Below, piece by piece: positions 17,577 to 26,977 of a stretch of 64,000 nt of DNA; the first letter of the stretch is position 1, and the number at the start of each line of letters is the position of its first letter. The notes beneath the pieces were generated by a model. The model did not search any database and was not told the DNA's origin. It saw only the letters and a list, made by a program, of their open reading frames with translations. The position numbers were made by a program, and so were the translations under genes. This DNA is from Sphingobacteriales bacterium 39-19 (GTDB taxonomy: Bacteria; Bacteroidota; Bacteroidia; Chitinophagales; Chitinophagaceae): NCBI GenBank assembly GCA_001898465.1, contig MKTX01000009.1, positions 1 to 64,000 of the forward strand, in the 5' to 3' direction.

Positions 17577-19778
17577 TTATGGAATAGTAATTGTTATTGT
17601 AACATCATAATCTGTAAGGAAACTACTTCCGGGCAATGGCCACATATAAAGGGCTTCAGTATCATTAGGAGCAACGTAGCTAATCTGCCACCTTGGAGTA
17701 TCAGGTGTACCGGTATTATCAGTCATTTGCAAACCAAACCATTGCGAATAAGTCTTAATTTTAATTGATTCCGAATATATTTTAACAAAAGCGAGTTCTG
17801 TCATGCCTCCAATTACAACTACAGAATCTACGGTTAAATTGGTATTATTATATACAACTGCTAATCCGTGGGCGCTACTCATGTGAATAATCATTTGTTT
17901 GGGAAGCTTCGCATTGATCAGACTATCCAAATTGCCAATAAAAGAGATTTGACTCTTATGAGCATTTATAGAATCTATCTGTAAATAACCAGTTGAATTA
18001 TCTGCAATAGCAAATGTATCTCTAACACGTTTCCCAATTTTGTCAGCTACATAGGTACCAAGTCCTACCACCTCATTGGTATCTGTTGTTACAGGTTTCC
18101 ATATAGCAGCATCTAACATACCATCATAAGTTAATACATCTCCATCTATCGCTCCATTAAGAGGTAAGCGCATTTGAGTTATGTATGGTGAAATTGAAAA
18201 AGTGTTATCACCTGCTTGAGCTTCATTCCCTAATGCTATGGCATTGTTGCCAAAAACAAATGATTGTGAACCTATAACTGTGTTGTTATCTCCATAAACC
18301 AATGAGTTTGCACCCATAACTATAGAAGAACTATTGGCTCCAGTTGTACTTAATTGACTTGAATTACCTATAACAATATTATTACCACTCCCATCTGTAG
18401 ATATACTTGGATTTGTTCCTATTGCTATCGTATTCTTTGGTACAGTTATATTCTCGCCGATACCTATTGCATTTTCTTGTGTGTTAACATTTTTACCCAT
18501 TGACAGCGCAAGTCCATTACTACCATCTGCATAATTACTTGTACCAACTGCTATACCATTGCTCAGTGTGTTATTGCTGGCTCCTAAAGAAATACTATTG
18601 TCCGAAACTGCCCCATTGCCCAACGAAATTCCCTGGTTGGTTGAACTTGAATAATATCCAAAATTGAAACTCCCATCAGTATTTAAACTACCAATTTCTG
18701 TATCATTCGACCTGAATTTTAATGGGTAATTATTTTTAGTGCCTATAAATTCATCTCCGGTAACAAGGCTGTTACCCATCAATTTCCAATAATCAGCTGG
18801 AGCCCAAGTTGCCCCACCATTCGCATCACTTTGTAATATACGCCCATTACCTGCCGAAGGATGCTGATATTTAAATCCCCCCACTAATGTGAGTGAACTA
18901 TCAGGAGTAACCGTGCCTATCCCGGTTTTTCCATTATTTAAAACAACAAGAGAACTTCGCCTATTAGCACTGCTCGTGCCAGTACCTATGTCCAATAACC
19001 TGTTTAATGAATTTATGGTAGTTGCTGATGCAGCAGAAGTCGTATCATTAAACATTCCTAATGCAACGGAGCCGAAGCCTTGTGCCTTTAGGTTAGAGCC
19101 GATTGCGATACTTTTTTGACCATTACTATAGCTCATTGATCCTAATACAATACTTGTGTCGCCCACTGCTTTTGTGTCAAAACCAATGGCCGTAGTGAAG
19201 CCACCAATTGTTGTTGCAGAAAAGGCGCTAAGTGCAATACTGTGTGCGCCCATTGTTACAGCAAATGGGCCAATAGCTGTAGAATTATAAGCAAGTGCAG
19301 ATGCAAATGGGCCAATAGCTATCGCATTACTACCACTGGCTCTATTCCCTAAGCCAAGCCCTACACTGGCTATTCCGATGCTAGGCTCATCCCACTCGTT
19401 ACCCTGTGCCATGCCTGCTCTGAATGCACCTTTTGCTGGCATCCATATTAATTTACTACCCGGGCCGTTCAATGTGTCCTGGAGTTTAAAATTGTTGCCT
19501 TGCCGCACTAATCCACTACTGGCTGTAAAGTTTGGAACGTCGCCACCGCCGCTAACCGGTAAGTTTGCCAGGCGGCCAATTACAAACTCTCGTATAGTTA
19601 ATGCTGTAGGCAGCACCGTTGCACTTGATAGTGTGGTATCATTACTAATACCAGTCACTTTATTATTCCCGATGCCAAATATTTTATTTACCTGCAAACG
19701 ATCAGTGCTGATACTTCGTTGGCACATGGCCATACTGCTTGCAAATATTAATAGGGCTGTAAAAAAACTTTTCATCAT
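17577..19778 (-). CDS. Tail-fibre-like protein with YadA-head repeats and a signal peptide
   Basis: A 733-residue protein. An N-terminal hydrophobic segment (MMKSFFTALLIFASSMAMC) looks like a signal peptide. The middle (about 135-250 and 370-535) carries repeats of the kind AIGPFA, SIALSA, SIAIGS, NAIALGN, the left-handed roll of trimeric YadA-type heads. The C-terminal 150 residues form a separate beta-rich domain. It is likely a trimeric adhesin or receptor-binding fibre. In a fibre module, a signal peptide is odd: either it is exported by the lysogen or the hydrophobic start serves assembly. It overlaps the 146-residue gene by four bases. Confidence 0.65.
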   Translation of the reverse strand: MMKSFFTALLIFASSMAMCQRSISTDRLQVNKIFGIGNNKVTGISNDTTLSSATVLPTALTIREFVIGRLANLPVSGGGDVPNFTASSGLVRQGNNFKLQDTLNGPGSKLIWMPAKGAFRAGMAQGNEWDEPSIGIASVGLGLGNRASGSNAIAIGPFASALAYNSTAIGPFAVTMGAHSIALSAFSATTIGGFTTAIGFDTKAVGDTSIVLGSMSYSNGQKSIAIGSNLKAQGFGSVALGMFNDTTSAASATTINSLNRLLDIGTGTSSANRRSSLVVLNNGKTGIGTVTPDSSLTLVGGFKYQHPSAGNGRILQSDANGGATWAPADYWKLMGNSLVTGDEFIGTKNNYPLKFRSNDTEIGSLNTDGSFNFGYYSSSTNQGISLGNGAVSDNSISLGASNNTLSNGIAVGTSNYADGSNGLALSMGKNVNTQENAIGIGENITVPKNTIAIGTNPSISTDGSGNNIVIGNSSQLSTTGANSSSIVMGANSLVYGDNNTVIGSQSFVFGNNAIALGNEAQAGDNTFSISPYITQMRLPLNGAIDGDVLTYDGMLDAAIWKPVTTDTNEVVGLGTYVADKIGKRVRDTFAIADNSTGYLQIDSINAHKSQISFIGNLDSLINAKLPKQMIIHMSSAHGLAVVYNNTNLTVDSVVVIGGMTELAFVKIYSESIKIKTYSQWFGLQMTDNTGTPDTPRWQISYVAPNDTEALYMWPLPGSSFLTDYDVTITITIP

Positions 19779-20215
19779 GCTATTCTTTTTTTAATGATTT
19801 TAATTGAAGTTCCGGCTGGTAACCCGGTAATTTTAATTTGATGAGCCACATAAGACAAAATGCCAACTTCCACCAGCGCACCCTTATCTGCATCTACATC
19901 TAAGTCGGCAATACTAAATTCTTCACCGGCAATTGTGGAGGCAGTAACAGCTACAACGCAAGTAGTAGGCGCCTTAATTATTATATCGCTTAGTAAAAAA
20001 TTAACGGGCAATGAATATTCAAAATCAACCGCAGCACTGGTGGTAAATGTTTCAATGGGCTGGCTCAACTCATTAAGTATTTGAGTTAATCCGGAAATAT
20101 CGCCAATGGCCAGGGGTTCATCTTTCCAGCGTAGTTTGCTAAAGAAAGAGTAAAACTGCGCCTGCGTTGGATAGTCGCCGGTTTCAAACCATGGTTTTAC
20201 GTCATCTATAAACAT
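19775..20215 (-). CDS. Small tail-fibre-associated protein
   Basis: A 146-residue protein of unknown family. The start (MFIDDVKPWFETGDYPTQAQF) resembles short virion connector segments that dock fibres. The C-terminal two thirds alternate beta strands (DFEYSLPVNFLLSDIIIKAP, GTSIKIIKK). It lies between the collar-like fibre protein and the YadA-repeat protein, overlapping the latter by four bases. A fibre adaptor or chaperone is inferred from place only. Confidence 0.55.
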   Translation of the reverse strand: MFIDDVKPWFETGDYPTQAQFYSFFSKLRWKDEPLAIGDISGLTQILNELSQPIETFTTSAAVDFEYSLPVNFLLSDIIIKAPTTCVVAVTASTIAGEEFSIADLDVDADKGALVEVGILSYVAHQIKITGLPAGTSIKIIKKRIA

Positions 20216-20225
20216 CTCTTCTTTT

Positions 20226-21017
20226 TTATAATTTTTGAATTACAAGCGTTACTATATATGGCTGCAGATTATTGTGTGCTAGCCCGCCACCGGCATATTC
20301 TGTTTGATGAGTGTATTGAGTTGGGTTGTTCACTCCGTACCCTCCACCGGCTGGATTACTGTCCACGCCGCCAACACCACCATGTTTATAATCATGGCGA
20401 TGGCTGGGCAGTTCGTTAACTGATAAAGTGTGTGTTTTTGCTCCACCTGTTTTTCCCATCAAATTAAATTCTACCTGAGCTGCATCCATTGCCGCACTTA
20501 CACGGCCTTGCCTATTTTTTGTACCATTATTTCCGTTACAAATTGCCCATCCAGCCCGCTCATTAATGCCCAGGCCGGAGCCATCAAAATTGGCAGCGAT
20601 ATATGCCGCATCGCAGTCAATTTCTTTTATATCACCTTTCACCCAAATCTGGCTGAGTGGTGCTAAAGCTTTTAATTCTGAAAACAAGAAAGCTCCCAAT
20701 GCACCGCAGGTAGCATACTTTGTAAATTCTACATCATGCTGCGCATTGTCTTCAAAAATCAAGGGAACAACGGTTTCTGCAATTACAACCTGTGCGCCTA
20801 AGCTGCCGCCAACAAATGGCATCAGCTCGCCGTTGTAAGCAATCCATCCATCGCTTACATTACCAGCTGCTACTTCCACACCATGCAATATTGTTTTGTC
20901 ACCACATAAACGAGCCAACGCACCCAATGCGCCTCGGTAACTATCTTGCATAAATGCCAGGCTATCCTGATCTAGTGGGTATCCACCTAAATTCGTGAAG
21001 TCAATTTTTTTATTCAT
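20226..21017 (-). CDS. Phage tail-collar/fibre protein
   Basis: A 263-residue protein. GWAICNG, LPSHRHDYKHG and HNNLQPYIVTLVIQKL are the marks of tail-collar (microcystin-dependent-like) domains at the tips of phage fibres, occupying about residues 155-263. The N-terminal part should dock to the baseplate. It follows the baseplate genes, as expected for host-recognition parts. Confidence 0.8.
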   Translation of the reverse strand: MNKKIDFTNLGGYPLDQDSLAFMQDSYRGALGALARLCGDKTILHGVEVAAGNVSDGWIAYNGELMPFVGGSLGAQVVIAETVVPLIFEDNAQHDVEFTKYATCGALGAFLFSELKALAPLSQIWVKGDIKEIDCDAAYIAANFDGSGLGINERAGWAICNGNNGTKNRQGRVSAAMDAAQVEFNLMGKTGGAKTHTLSVNELPSHRHDYKHGGVGGVDSNPAGGGYGVNNPTQYTHQTEYAGGGLAHNNLQPYIVTLVIQKL

Positions 21018-21018
21018 C

Positions 21019-21507
21019 TTAGTAAGTCTGTATTATAAATTTTGTTCCCACCAATTTGTATATCTTAACAAGGCTGGTCATTTCTGGCTTATTAAAAACA
21101 AGTGAAACCGGCACCCATACAATAAAGTAGTCTGTGTCCTGCTCCGTCTCGTTTCTAGTATATAAATACACCGGCCTGTTTTCGCTTCTTCGATATAATG
21201 CCAATGGTTTGTTTTCATCTCTGCGAAAAATGTAAACTGGCGGCGTATCGGGCAGGTCATCAATGTAAATACGGCGCTCAGTGCTGTCGTATCGGTCGTT
21301 AAGTAATCTTTCTAACCAGCATTTTTGGCTAGTGATCATTAGATGATAAAGCTTTGCTTTGCGAAACAATAAAAACTGCTGATGCAATGTGGAAAAAGGG
21401 TAAACCAATACCCATACCCAACTAAGCAAGAATGGTTTTCTTATTTTCTTTGGTACAAACCAGGTTGCTATTACATTCCAGTTAATATTGAAAATATTTG
21501 GGTTCAT
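21019..21507 (-). CDS. Putative baseplate/tail-completion protein
   Basis: A 162-residue protein with an aromatic-rich N-terminal part (NINWNVIATWFVP, SWVWVLVYPF) and a Tyr-rich beta part (DTPPVYIFRRDE, RPVYLYTRNET). It overlaps the baseplate J-like stop codon by one base and precedes the fibre gene. Bacteroidota contractile-tail phages often have such a gene here; I recognise no named family. A structural role at the baseplate edge is inferred. Confidence 0.55.
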   Translation of the reverse strand: MNPNIFNINWNVIATWFVPKKIRKPFLLSWVWVLVYPFSTLHQQFLLFRKAKLYHLMITSQKCWLERLLNDRYDSTERRIYIDDLPDTPPVYIFRRDENKPLALYRRSENRPVYLYTRNETEQDTDYFIVWVPVSLVFNKPEMTSLVKIYKLVGTKFIIQTY

Positions 21508-22331
21508 TAGGTTTGATATGTTATTGTTAAGTCGGCATCATCAATTCTTAAATAACCCGCATCAGGTATTACACTGATGCCACAGCTCGTAAAGGGCAGC
21601 AGGCCGTATTTAGTTTGCACTGTTTGCAATTGCAGATCATCTACACCATCTACAAGCTGAATTGCATCTACCAGTTTTTGAACGGAAAAAACGCCATTGA
21701 ATGGGAGGTTCTTTAAATGTTCTTTAATGGCTGTTTTAACGGGCATAGAATTACTGCCGTCTAACCGGGCGCCGGTACCATCCAATACCAGCGGATCGTA
21801 AACTATAACAAGCTGCAGTTTTAAATTATCGGCTGGGCCGCTGGTGATCAGAGCCTTTACTCCTGCATCTTTTATTTCTTTTATATAGCGGGTAAAAGCA
21901 TCTACTTCCGGAGTGCTTAATGGACCTAAATCAGCACCAACCGTCTTCGCTACTTTTATTCGTATCCCTCTGCTTTGTTCCACAACTGCTGCATAGCTTA
22001 CTATCTTGCTTTCATTCACAGTATCTTCCGGTATATCGGTATTGTCATAATAATCTGCTTCATCCACCAGGTCGAAGCCAAATTGAAACATTTTTGCCCG
22101 CTCTGCGTACCACCGTAAACTGTGCGGCTTCATGGCGCTAATCGTTTCGTTGATTTCTACTTTTGCCAGATCATAAATGGTTTCAGTTGACCAAGCACAA
22201 AATGCAACAATGTATAAGTACAACCGATAAATTGCCGTTTGGCTGCTGCTATATAGTACAGTTGTTAATACAGCATCATCTGCAACCTTTTGCAAAAGCT
22301 CCGCATGAATTTCTTTAATTGTTCTAGCCAT
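21507..22331 (-). CDS. Baseplate J-like protein
   Basis: A 274-residue protein with the layout of gpJ/Mu gp47 baseplate wedge proteins. An N-terminal helical part (ARTIKEIHAELLQKVADD) precedes a middle domain with VEQSRGIRIKVAK and EVDAFTRYIKEIKDAGVKA. The C-terminal part (VKTAIKEHLKNLPFNGVFSVQKLVDAIQLVDGVDDLQL) has the family pattern. It should form part of the wedges around the central hub. Confidence 0.75.
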   Translation of the reverse strand: MARTIKEIHAELLQKVADDAVLTTVLYSSSQTAIYRLYLYIVAFCAWSTETIYDLAKVEINETISAMKPHSLRWYAERAKMFQFGFDLVDEADYYDNTDIPEDTVNESKIVSYAAVVEQSRGIRIKVAKTVGADLGPLSTPEVDAFTRYIKEIKDAGVKALITSGPADNLKLQLVIVYDPLVLDGTGARLDGSNSMPVKTAIKEHLKNLPFNGVFSVQKLVDAIQLVDGVDDLQLQTVQTKYGLLPFTSCGISVIPDAGYLRIDDADLTITYQT

Positions 22332-22640
22332 TTAACTTACTTTAAACCCATTATTCCAATTATTCTCCTGTGAACTACCCGGCATGATGCGCATAAAGCC
22401 AATACCTCCGCTGGGTATAAATGGCATCGCAAATGCTGTTGCAATCACTAGTTTACTCTTTACATAATCAGCCACCACTTTATTATCCACTACCACAGTT
22501 TCTAGTTGCGTTCCCGGAGGCACTTCATCTGTAATGCCAATGCCATTCAGCATTGCAAAAACAAAGACAGCTTCCATACTGCCGCAATGCTGGCACGTAA
22601 AATCAAATAGCGTTTGGTGTTTCCGTATAACTTGCATCAA
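22332..22640 (-). CDS. LysM-like tail protein (gpX-like)
   Basis: A 102-residue protein. MQVIRKHQTLFDFTCQ and the following GSMEAVFVFAMLNGI...VPPGTQLE have the spacing of a LysM repeat (tail protein X of P2-like phages), which anchors near the hub. Its start overlaps the end of the gp25/gp46-like gene by 38 bases, so translation is probably coupled. Confidence 0.6.
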   Translation of the reverse strand: MMQVIRKHQTLFDFTCQHCGSMEAVFVFAMLNGIGITDEVPPGTQLETVVVDNKVVADYVKSKLVIATAFAMPFIPSGGIGFMRIMPGSSQENNWNNGFKVS

Positions 22641-22908
22641 TGTTTAATTTTCCATTAGTTCCTATTTCAATATTTTTAACCGTCAGCCCATCCCGTTCAA
22701 ACTCTTTTTTTATTTCTCCTAATAAACCATCCCCATCGTTATCTTTTAGCCACAGATCAATTCCAACACCTACCGTTGGAGCTTCTTTCCAGTCTCCCTT
22801 ATCTGTTAATAATAAAAGTACCTGGTGCTGCACGTCACTGTTTCCGGCTGCAAAATCGCCAGCGATAAAAAGCAGGTCATATTCATCATTTAATAAAAAA
22901 TCAGTCAT
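22603..22908 (-). CDS. Baseplate wedge protein, gp25/Mu gp46-like
   Basis: A 101-residue protein. FAAGNSDVQHQVLLLLTDKGDWKEAPTVGVGI is the pattern of small baseplate proteins (DUF2634/Mu gp46/gp25-like: residues after 'GD', then a Gly-rich turn). The C-terminal part, GLTVKNIEI, completes it. It lies between spike and gpJ-like genes, as in other contractile tails. Confidence 0.65.
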   Translation of the reverse strand: MTDFLLNDEYDLLFIAGDFAAGNSDVQHQVLLLLTDKGDWKEAPTVGVGIDLWLKDNDGDGLLGEIKKEFERDGLTVKNIEIGTNGKLNIDASYTETPNAI

Positions 22909-23150
22909 TATAAAATTGTTCCCGTTGTTGATGTCCCGGTTACAGCACCACCACCACTCGGAGCCAGTAGCCCATTACCGGGTATTTTTATTTCAATAGC
23001 CGTTTTAAAATGATCTATAATGCATTCAGCAACTTTTTCCCAATATGCCTGCCTGGCTGCTGGTAAGTCTGCATCAGAAATTGCCACATCATTCCAGGCA
23101 TTGGTTGCATTGTTTAAAGCTGTGCCCAGCGTTGTTTTATTTAAAGCCAT
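22908..23150 (-). CDS. Small tail/baseplate protein of unknown family
   Basis: An 80-residue protein that starts one base from the spike gene stop. The helical N-terminal part (LGTALNNATNAWNDVA, ARQAYWEKVAECIIDHFKTA) and a Gly/Thr-rich C-terminal tail (PSGGGAVTGTSTTGTIL) resemble short proteins that many Bacteroidota contractile-tail phages place beside the spike. No function can be read off. Confidence 0.6.
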   Translation of the reverse strand: MALNKTTLGTALNNATNAWNDVAISDADLPAARQAYWEKVAECIIDHFKTAIEIKIPGNGLLAPSGGGAVTGTSTTGTIL

Positions 23151-23674
23151 TAGTTAAATATGTTTGTTATCATTTCTTTTGCTGATGCCAGTTTTAGCCG
23201 ATCCGGGTTGGTGCCTTGTAGTACCACTATTTTTTCTACAGCTTCAATTATTTTAATCATTGCATCTTTTAAATTATCGGTTCCCTTTTTGATTGTAAAG
23301 CCACTGGCCGCAATCTTGAATTGGGTGCCATCGATCTCAACCAACTCGAAATCTATTGCTTCAATAGCCAATACAACATAATCGTCTGAGCCGTCAATAC
23401 GCCCAACCAATACCATCGAGCCCACGGATGGGAACTGCACGATTTTATTCCCTGCCTTAATAACACTTCTAAGTCTTGCATCATCAATTTTACTTTCATC
23501 GCTAAATTCAATTTCAATCGTACAGTCATTTTCATTTACAGCCAGCACCTTTGCCGGCATAATGATGGAAGGGCCATATTTATTAGCAAATGCTCCTAAC
23601 TGCTCCTTTATATTATCTTCTGTTGCTCCCATTTTATAATTTTGCACCGATGCCAACTGTGCGCCGGTACCCAC
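23150..23674 (-). CDS. Baseplate spike/assembly protein (gpV-like)
   Basis: A 174-residue protein. The N-terminal OB-fold-like domain (VLAVNENDCTIEIEFSDESKIDDARLR ... FPSVGSMVLVGRIDGSDDYVVLAIE, about residues 40-115) is typical of gpV-type spikes. A beta segment (FELVEIDGTQFKIAASG) and a C-terminal helical tail follow. It would form the needle under the hub. It overlaps the hub gene end by 41 bases. Confidence 0.7.
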   Translation of the reverse strand: MGTGAQLASVQNYKMGATEDNIKEQLGAFANKYGPSIIMPAKVLAVNENDCTIEIEFSDESKIDDARLRSVIKAGNKIVQFPSVGSMVLVGRIDGSDDYVVLAIEAIDFELVEIDGTQFKIAASGFTIKKGTDNLKDAMIKIIEAVEKIVVLQGTNPDRLKLASAKEMITNIFN

Positions 23675-24623
23675 TCATGCCATAAGTAACCGAAGTACTT
23701 TCCACTATATAATTACCGCCACGCTCTTTATATTTATTATCGCCCAATTCGCATTTATAACCAGGTTCACAGTATGGTGATCCGAAAGCTGTTATTTTAC
23801 CCTCGTAACCATTAAAGCTTAGCTGTTTTTGTTTTGCCGCTGCCATTGCTTTTAATGTTGCCTCATCAGTAACAGCATGTGTTTTTATAACTTTAGTTTC
23901 ACCCCTTGTACCCGCCTTCCCGGAACTGGTTATTACTTTTACTTTACTGCCGTCTTTTTTTTCGCCAATCATATTCACCGTCACTTCCTGATTCTTGGCT
24001 TCTCTCAGCTTTAGGTTATTATCTTTTATCACATTCCAGCCAATCAGGTATTTAACCGTTTTTTTAGGTGGCAGATAAAGCAAACCGGCATATAATATTT
24101 TGCCAGTAAAGTACATTCTGATCGTTCCGGCACTTATCTTTTTTATCATCTCCAAAGCTTCTACACCATTATGTTTCGCCAGTACCATCTTTTCTATTTT
24201 GAAAATAGGAATGTCCGCATCAAGTTTAATATCAGTGCCCTCTATAATGAACTTTAAAATGTCCTTTAATTGAGCATTTACAAATGTTTTAAGCAATGTT
24301 TTTTTGCGGAGCTGGTAACTATAACCTTCGCACTCTACCTCCAGCGGCTGTGTGAAATTGATGCGGGCTATAAACCCCTCAAACTCCGAATAATATTGCT
24401 TGTTATATCCCAACTCAATTTTTACAAAATCACCTTCTTTAAACTGCTTGGCTGTTTCAATACTGGTTGTAATAATTTCTCCATCTCTTTTTATCCGTGC
24501 AGTAATAGGTAGTTTTATTGTGGCCTTGTCTACAAATTCAAAGATGCTTTTATCAATTTTAACCTCGTTAGGCTTTATGCCAACAAACTGCCCCATTGAT
24601 ATTTTACTGCAGAGTGAAAACAT
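23634..24623 (-). CDS. Baseplate hub protein (gpD-like, late control family)
   Basis: A 329-residue hub protein. Its first part (VDKATIKLPITARI, EGDFVKIELGYNKQYYSEFEGFIARI) is the pattern of gp27/gpD hubs. The middle has ISAGTIRMYFTGKILYAGL and the end GSPYCEPGYKCELGD, with RGGNYIVESTSVTYG as final strands. It should join the tail tube to the spike. It starts at the stop codon of the preceding DUF6046-like gene. Confidence 0.75.
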   Translation of the reverse strand: MFSLCSKISMGQFVGIKPNEVKIDKSIFEFVDKATIKLPITARIKRDGEIITTSIETAKQFKEGDFVKIELGYNKQYYSEFEGFIARINFTQPLEVECEGYSYQLRKKTLLKTFVNAQLKDILKFIIEGTDIKLDADIPIFKIEKMVLAKHNGVEALEMIKKISAGTIRMYFTGKILYAGLLYLPPKKTVKYLIGWNVIKDNNLKLREAKNQEVTVNMIGEKKDGSKVKVITSSGKAGTRGETKVIKTHAVTDEATLKAMAAAKQKQLSFNGYEGKITAFGSPYCEPGYKCELGDNKYKERGGNYIVESTSVTYGMSGYRRTVGIGAKL

Positions 24624-25210
24624 TACACACCAATATTTACAGGGCCAACAAATAGTTTCTCCAACTCCAGGTTAAAAATCATATCGCTTTCCAGTTCCAT
24701 TTCAAATGGCTTTGCATTTTCAACGCCGCTAACTGATGGCCAGCTTATTTGCTTAACCACCACCCGGTGCTCAGCTGAGCCGTTTAAAAAAATATCGGTA
24801 ATGGCACTACGCAATATGAGGCTCTCATTTTTTTCAAATAACTTATGCAGTGCAATAATTTCAGCTTCCGGCCATTCATCCGCATCATTGATGAGTATGC
24901 CTTTAATATTGAACAAGTAATCATCCACGCTTATCATTTCTTTTACACTACCACCACGTTCAGGCATCGGTGTGCTTACAATCGTTTTCTTTTCGGTGAT
25001 CCCTACCACAGCGAATGGAATCAGCAAACCATCAAGCCGTACAGGTAAGAAAAACTCCCTACCCAACAGATCTGTTTCATAATACGGTTGGCCAAGGCTG
25101 CTCGTATTCTTGCGACCGGGTGCGGCTTCTATATTAAACCTGTTAGCATCAGCCAAAGGAGGCTCCGTGCCAAAAGCTTGCAGGTAAATATTATCAAGAG
25201 CTAAACTCAT
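24623..25210 (-). CDS. Tail protein, DUF6046-like (tape-measure to hub link)
   Basis: A 195-residue protein. GREFFLPVRLDGLLIPFAVVGITEKKTIVSTPMPERGGSVKEMIS-type text is characteristic of a Bacteroidota phage tail family (DUF6046); only part is quoted here for length. DYLFNIKGILIN and EIIALHKLFEKNESLILRS continue it. By gene order it links tape measure and hub, like Mu gp43/DNA circulation proteins. It overlaps the tape-measure gene by four bases. Confidence 0.65.
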   Translation of the reverse strand: MSLALDNIYLQAFGTEPPLADANRFNIEAAPGRKNTSSLGQPYYETDLLGREFFLPVRLDGLLIPFAVVGITEKKTIVSTPMPERGGSVKEMISVDDYLFNIKGILINDADEWPEAEIIALHKLFEKNESLILRSAITDIFLNGSAEHRVVVKQISWPSVSGVENAKPFEMELESDMIFNLELEKLFVGPVNIGV

Positions 25211-26952
25211 ACGGCTACATTATTTAAACTGTACAAAGTGCGCAGTACTTCTTCACGAACTACTGAAGCAAAACCTTCGGCTGCTTCTTTTGTGCCACCT
25301 ACTATATGCTGCTCTATTTTTTCTCCAATCTTGCCAATATTAATTACAATGCTTTTTTGGCCTCCGTTGTTGATGCTGTCGCTTTTGGAAGATGATAGCC
25401 CGCCATTATTCTTGGGATTAATTGGTGTAGTTACACCAAGCATTTTATTTTTCGCATGTTTTGCATCAAAAGCAAATTGGGCTTTTTCAAATTCTGAATT
25501 ATCAAAGGCCGGTTGTGCTGCTATGGTTGCAGTTCTTGTGCCATCTGTAACTACTACTTCTGTTTTTCCACCGCCAAACAAACCTTTTATATTGCTGTAA
25601 ATCCATTCTACGGCATCAAGTATTGGTTTAATGGTATTATCCCATATCCATTCAATGGCATCACCTATTTGTTTAATTACCCATTGTATGCCCTCAAAAG
25701 CTTTTCCTATTGCCCATGCCAAATCTTTCATCAATTCGCTTTTTTTCACCCATTCCACGATGCCGCTTACAATGTTCCACACATTTGAAGCCAGCGATTT
25801 TATGGTGTTCCAGCTTGATATAAGTATGGAGCGCACTATATTGATGTATTCGCTCCATTCGCTTGTACCGCTGTTAACAGATTGAAACAAGCTTATTACA
25901 TACTCAATTCCGCTTTGTATATATGGAATTACTATGGTCGCCAGTTCGGTAAGCTTTTGAATTACCGGAGTAATTACAGGCATCAATCCTTCACCTATGG
26001 CCACCTTCATATTGTAAATGGCATTATTAAAACGCTCTTGCATGGCTGCCGGGCCATTAGCTGCTTTCAAAGCATCTTCACCAAATGTTTTTTGCATTTC
26101 GGCGGCAAACTTTGGCAAAAAGTCTTTTGCAGCTATTTCACCTCTTTCAAGCATCTTGCCCAGCTGCGCTTCTGTTACCCCCATTGATTTGGCAGCTATA
26201 CCAAACGCACCGGGTATTCTTTCGCCGAGTTGGCCTCTTAATTCTTCCGCAGACACTACTCCTTTACTGGCCATTTGCCCAAGTGCAAGCATGGCACCTT
26301 TACTTTCCTCTGCACCCAGCTTCATTGCCGCTATACCTGTACTAACACCTTCAAATATTTTCATCTGTTCGGCTAAAGGCATATTCATGCTTTTTAACCC
26401 GCCGGTCAAAGTTTTTACCCCTTCCAGGCTGGCTTCATAATTCAACCCATACTTATCGCTAATAGCACTTGTTTTCTTTACGGCTTCGGCACCCTGGCCG
26501 CCTGTAGTGCTGTTGATGGCTGTGCGTAAGCTCGAATCTTTTAAGGCGGATTGGTAAGTGTCGCCAATCCCGTCCTTTATAATGCCAAGTCCTGTTTCAA
26601 TACCTCTACTAATTAAATTGCCCTTTACAATACCACCGAGCATGCCGCCACTTCCTGCACCTTTCTTTCCTTTACCCTCCATCTGATCTATCTGCCTTTC
26701 CAGTTTATTAGCTGCCCTGGTGGCAATATCAAACTCCCTTTGTACCTGAGTACCAAAGCGCACTTTATTTACAGCATCCAGCCGCTGGCGTAACTCGTCT
26801 ACGCTGCTGGCCATCTTTTTACCGGATTTATCTATTTTATCAAACTGTTGCTGAATTTGCACGGCACTGGAATTACTTATGCTGGCCGCCTGGCGCATGC
26901 TAGGAGTAAGCATATCTTTCAGCTTCAGTATGTATTCAAGTGTATTGCTCAT
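25207..26952 (-). CDS. Tail tape-measure protein
   Basis: A protein of about 581 residues. A tape-measure domain (TTGGQGAEAVKKTSAISDKYG, about 150-330, ending QERFNNAIYNMKVAIGEGLMP) follows an N-terminal helical stretch. Then come hydrophobic helices (PVIQKLTELATIVIPYIQSG) and Trp-rich amphipathic repeats (IWDNTIKPILDAVEWIYS). I choose ATG 26952 (MSNTLEYILKLKD); the longer form from TTG 26985 is less likely. It sets tail length and may open the host membrane. It is short for a tape measure, suggesting a short contractile tail. Confidence 0.85.
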   Translation of the reverse strand: MSNTLEYILKLKDMLTPSMRQAASISNSSAVQIQQQFDKIDKSGKKMASSVDELRQRLDAVNKVRFGTQVQREFDIATRAANKLERQIDQMEGKGKKGAGSGGMLGGIVKGNLISRGIETGLGIIKDGIGDTYQSALKDSSLRTAINSTTGGQGAEAVKKTSAISDKYGLNYEASLEGVKTLTGGLKSMNMPLAEQMKIFEGVSTGIAAMKLGAEESKGAMLALGQMASKGVVSAEELRGQLGERIPGAFGIAAKSMGVTEAQLGKMLERGEIAAKDFLPKFAAEMQKTFGEDALKAANGPAAMQERFNNAIYNMKVAIGEGLMPVITPVIQKLTELATIVIPYIQSGIEYVISLFQSVNSGTSEWSEYINIVRSILISSWNTIKSLASNVWNIVSGIVEWVKKSELMKDLAWAIGKAFEGIQWVIKQIGDAIEWIWDNTIKPILDAVEWIYSNIKGLFGGGKTEVVVTDGTRTATIAAQPAFDNSEFEKAQFAFDAKHAKNKMLGVTTPINPKNNGGLSSSKSDSINNGGQKSIVINIGKIGEKIEQHIVGGTKEAAEGFASVVREEVLRTLYSLNNVAV

Positions 26953-26977
26953 GTTATAAAATAGAAAGCCATCGGTT

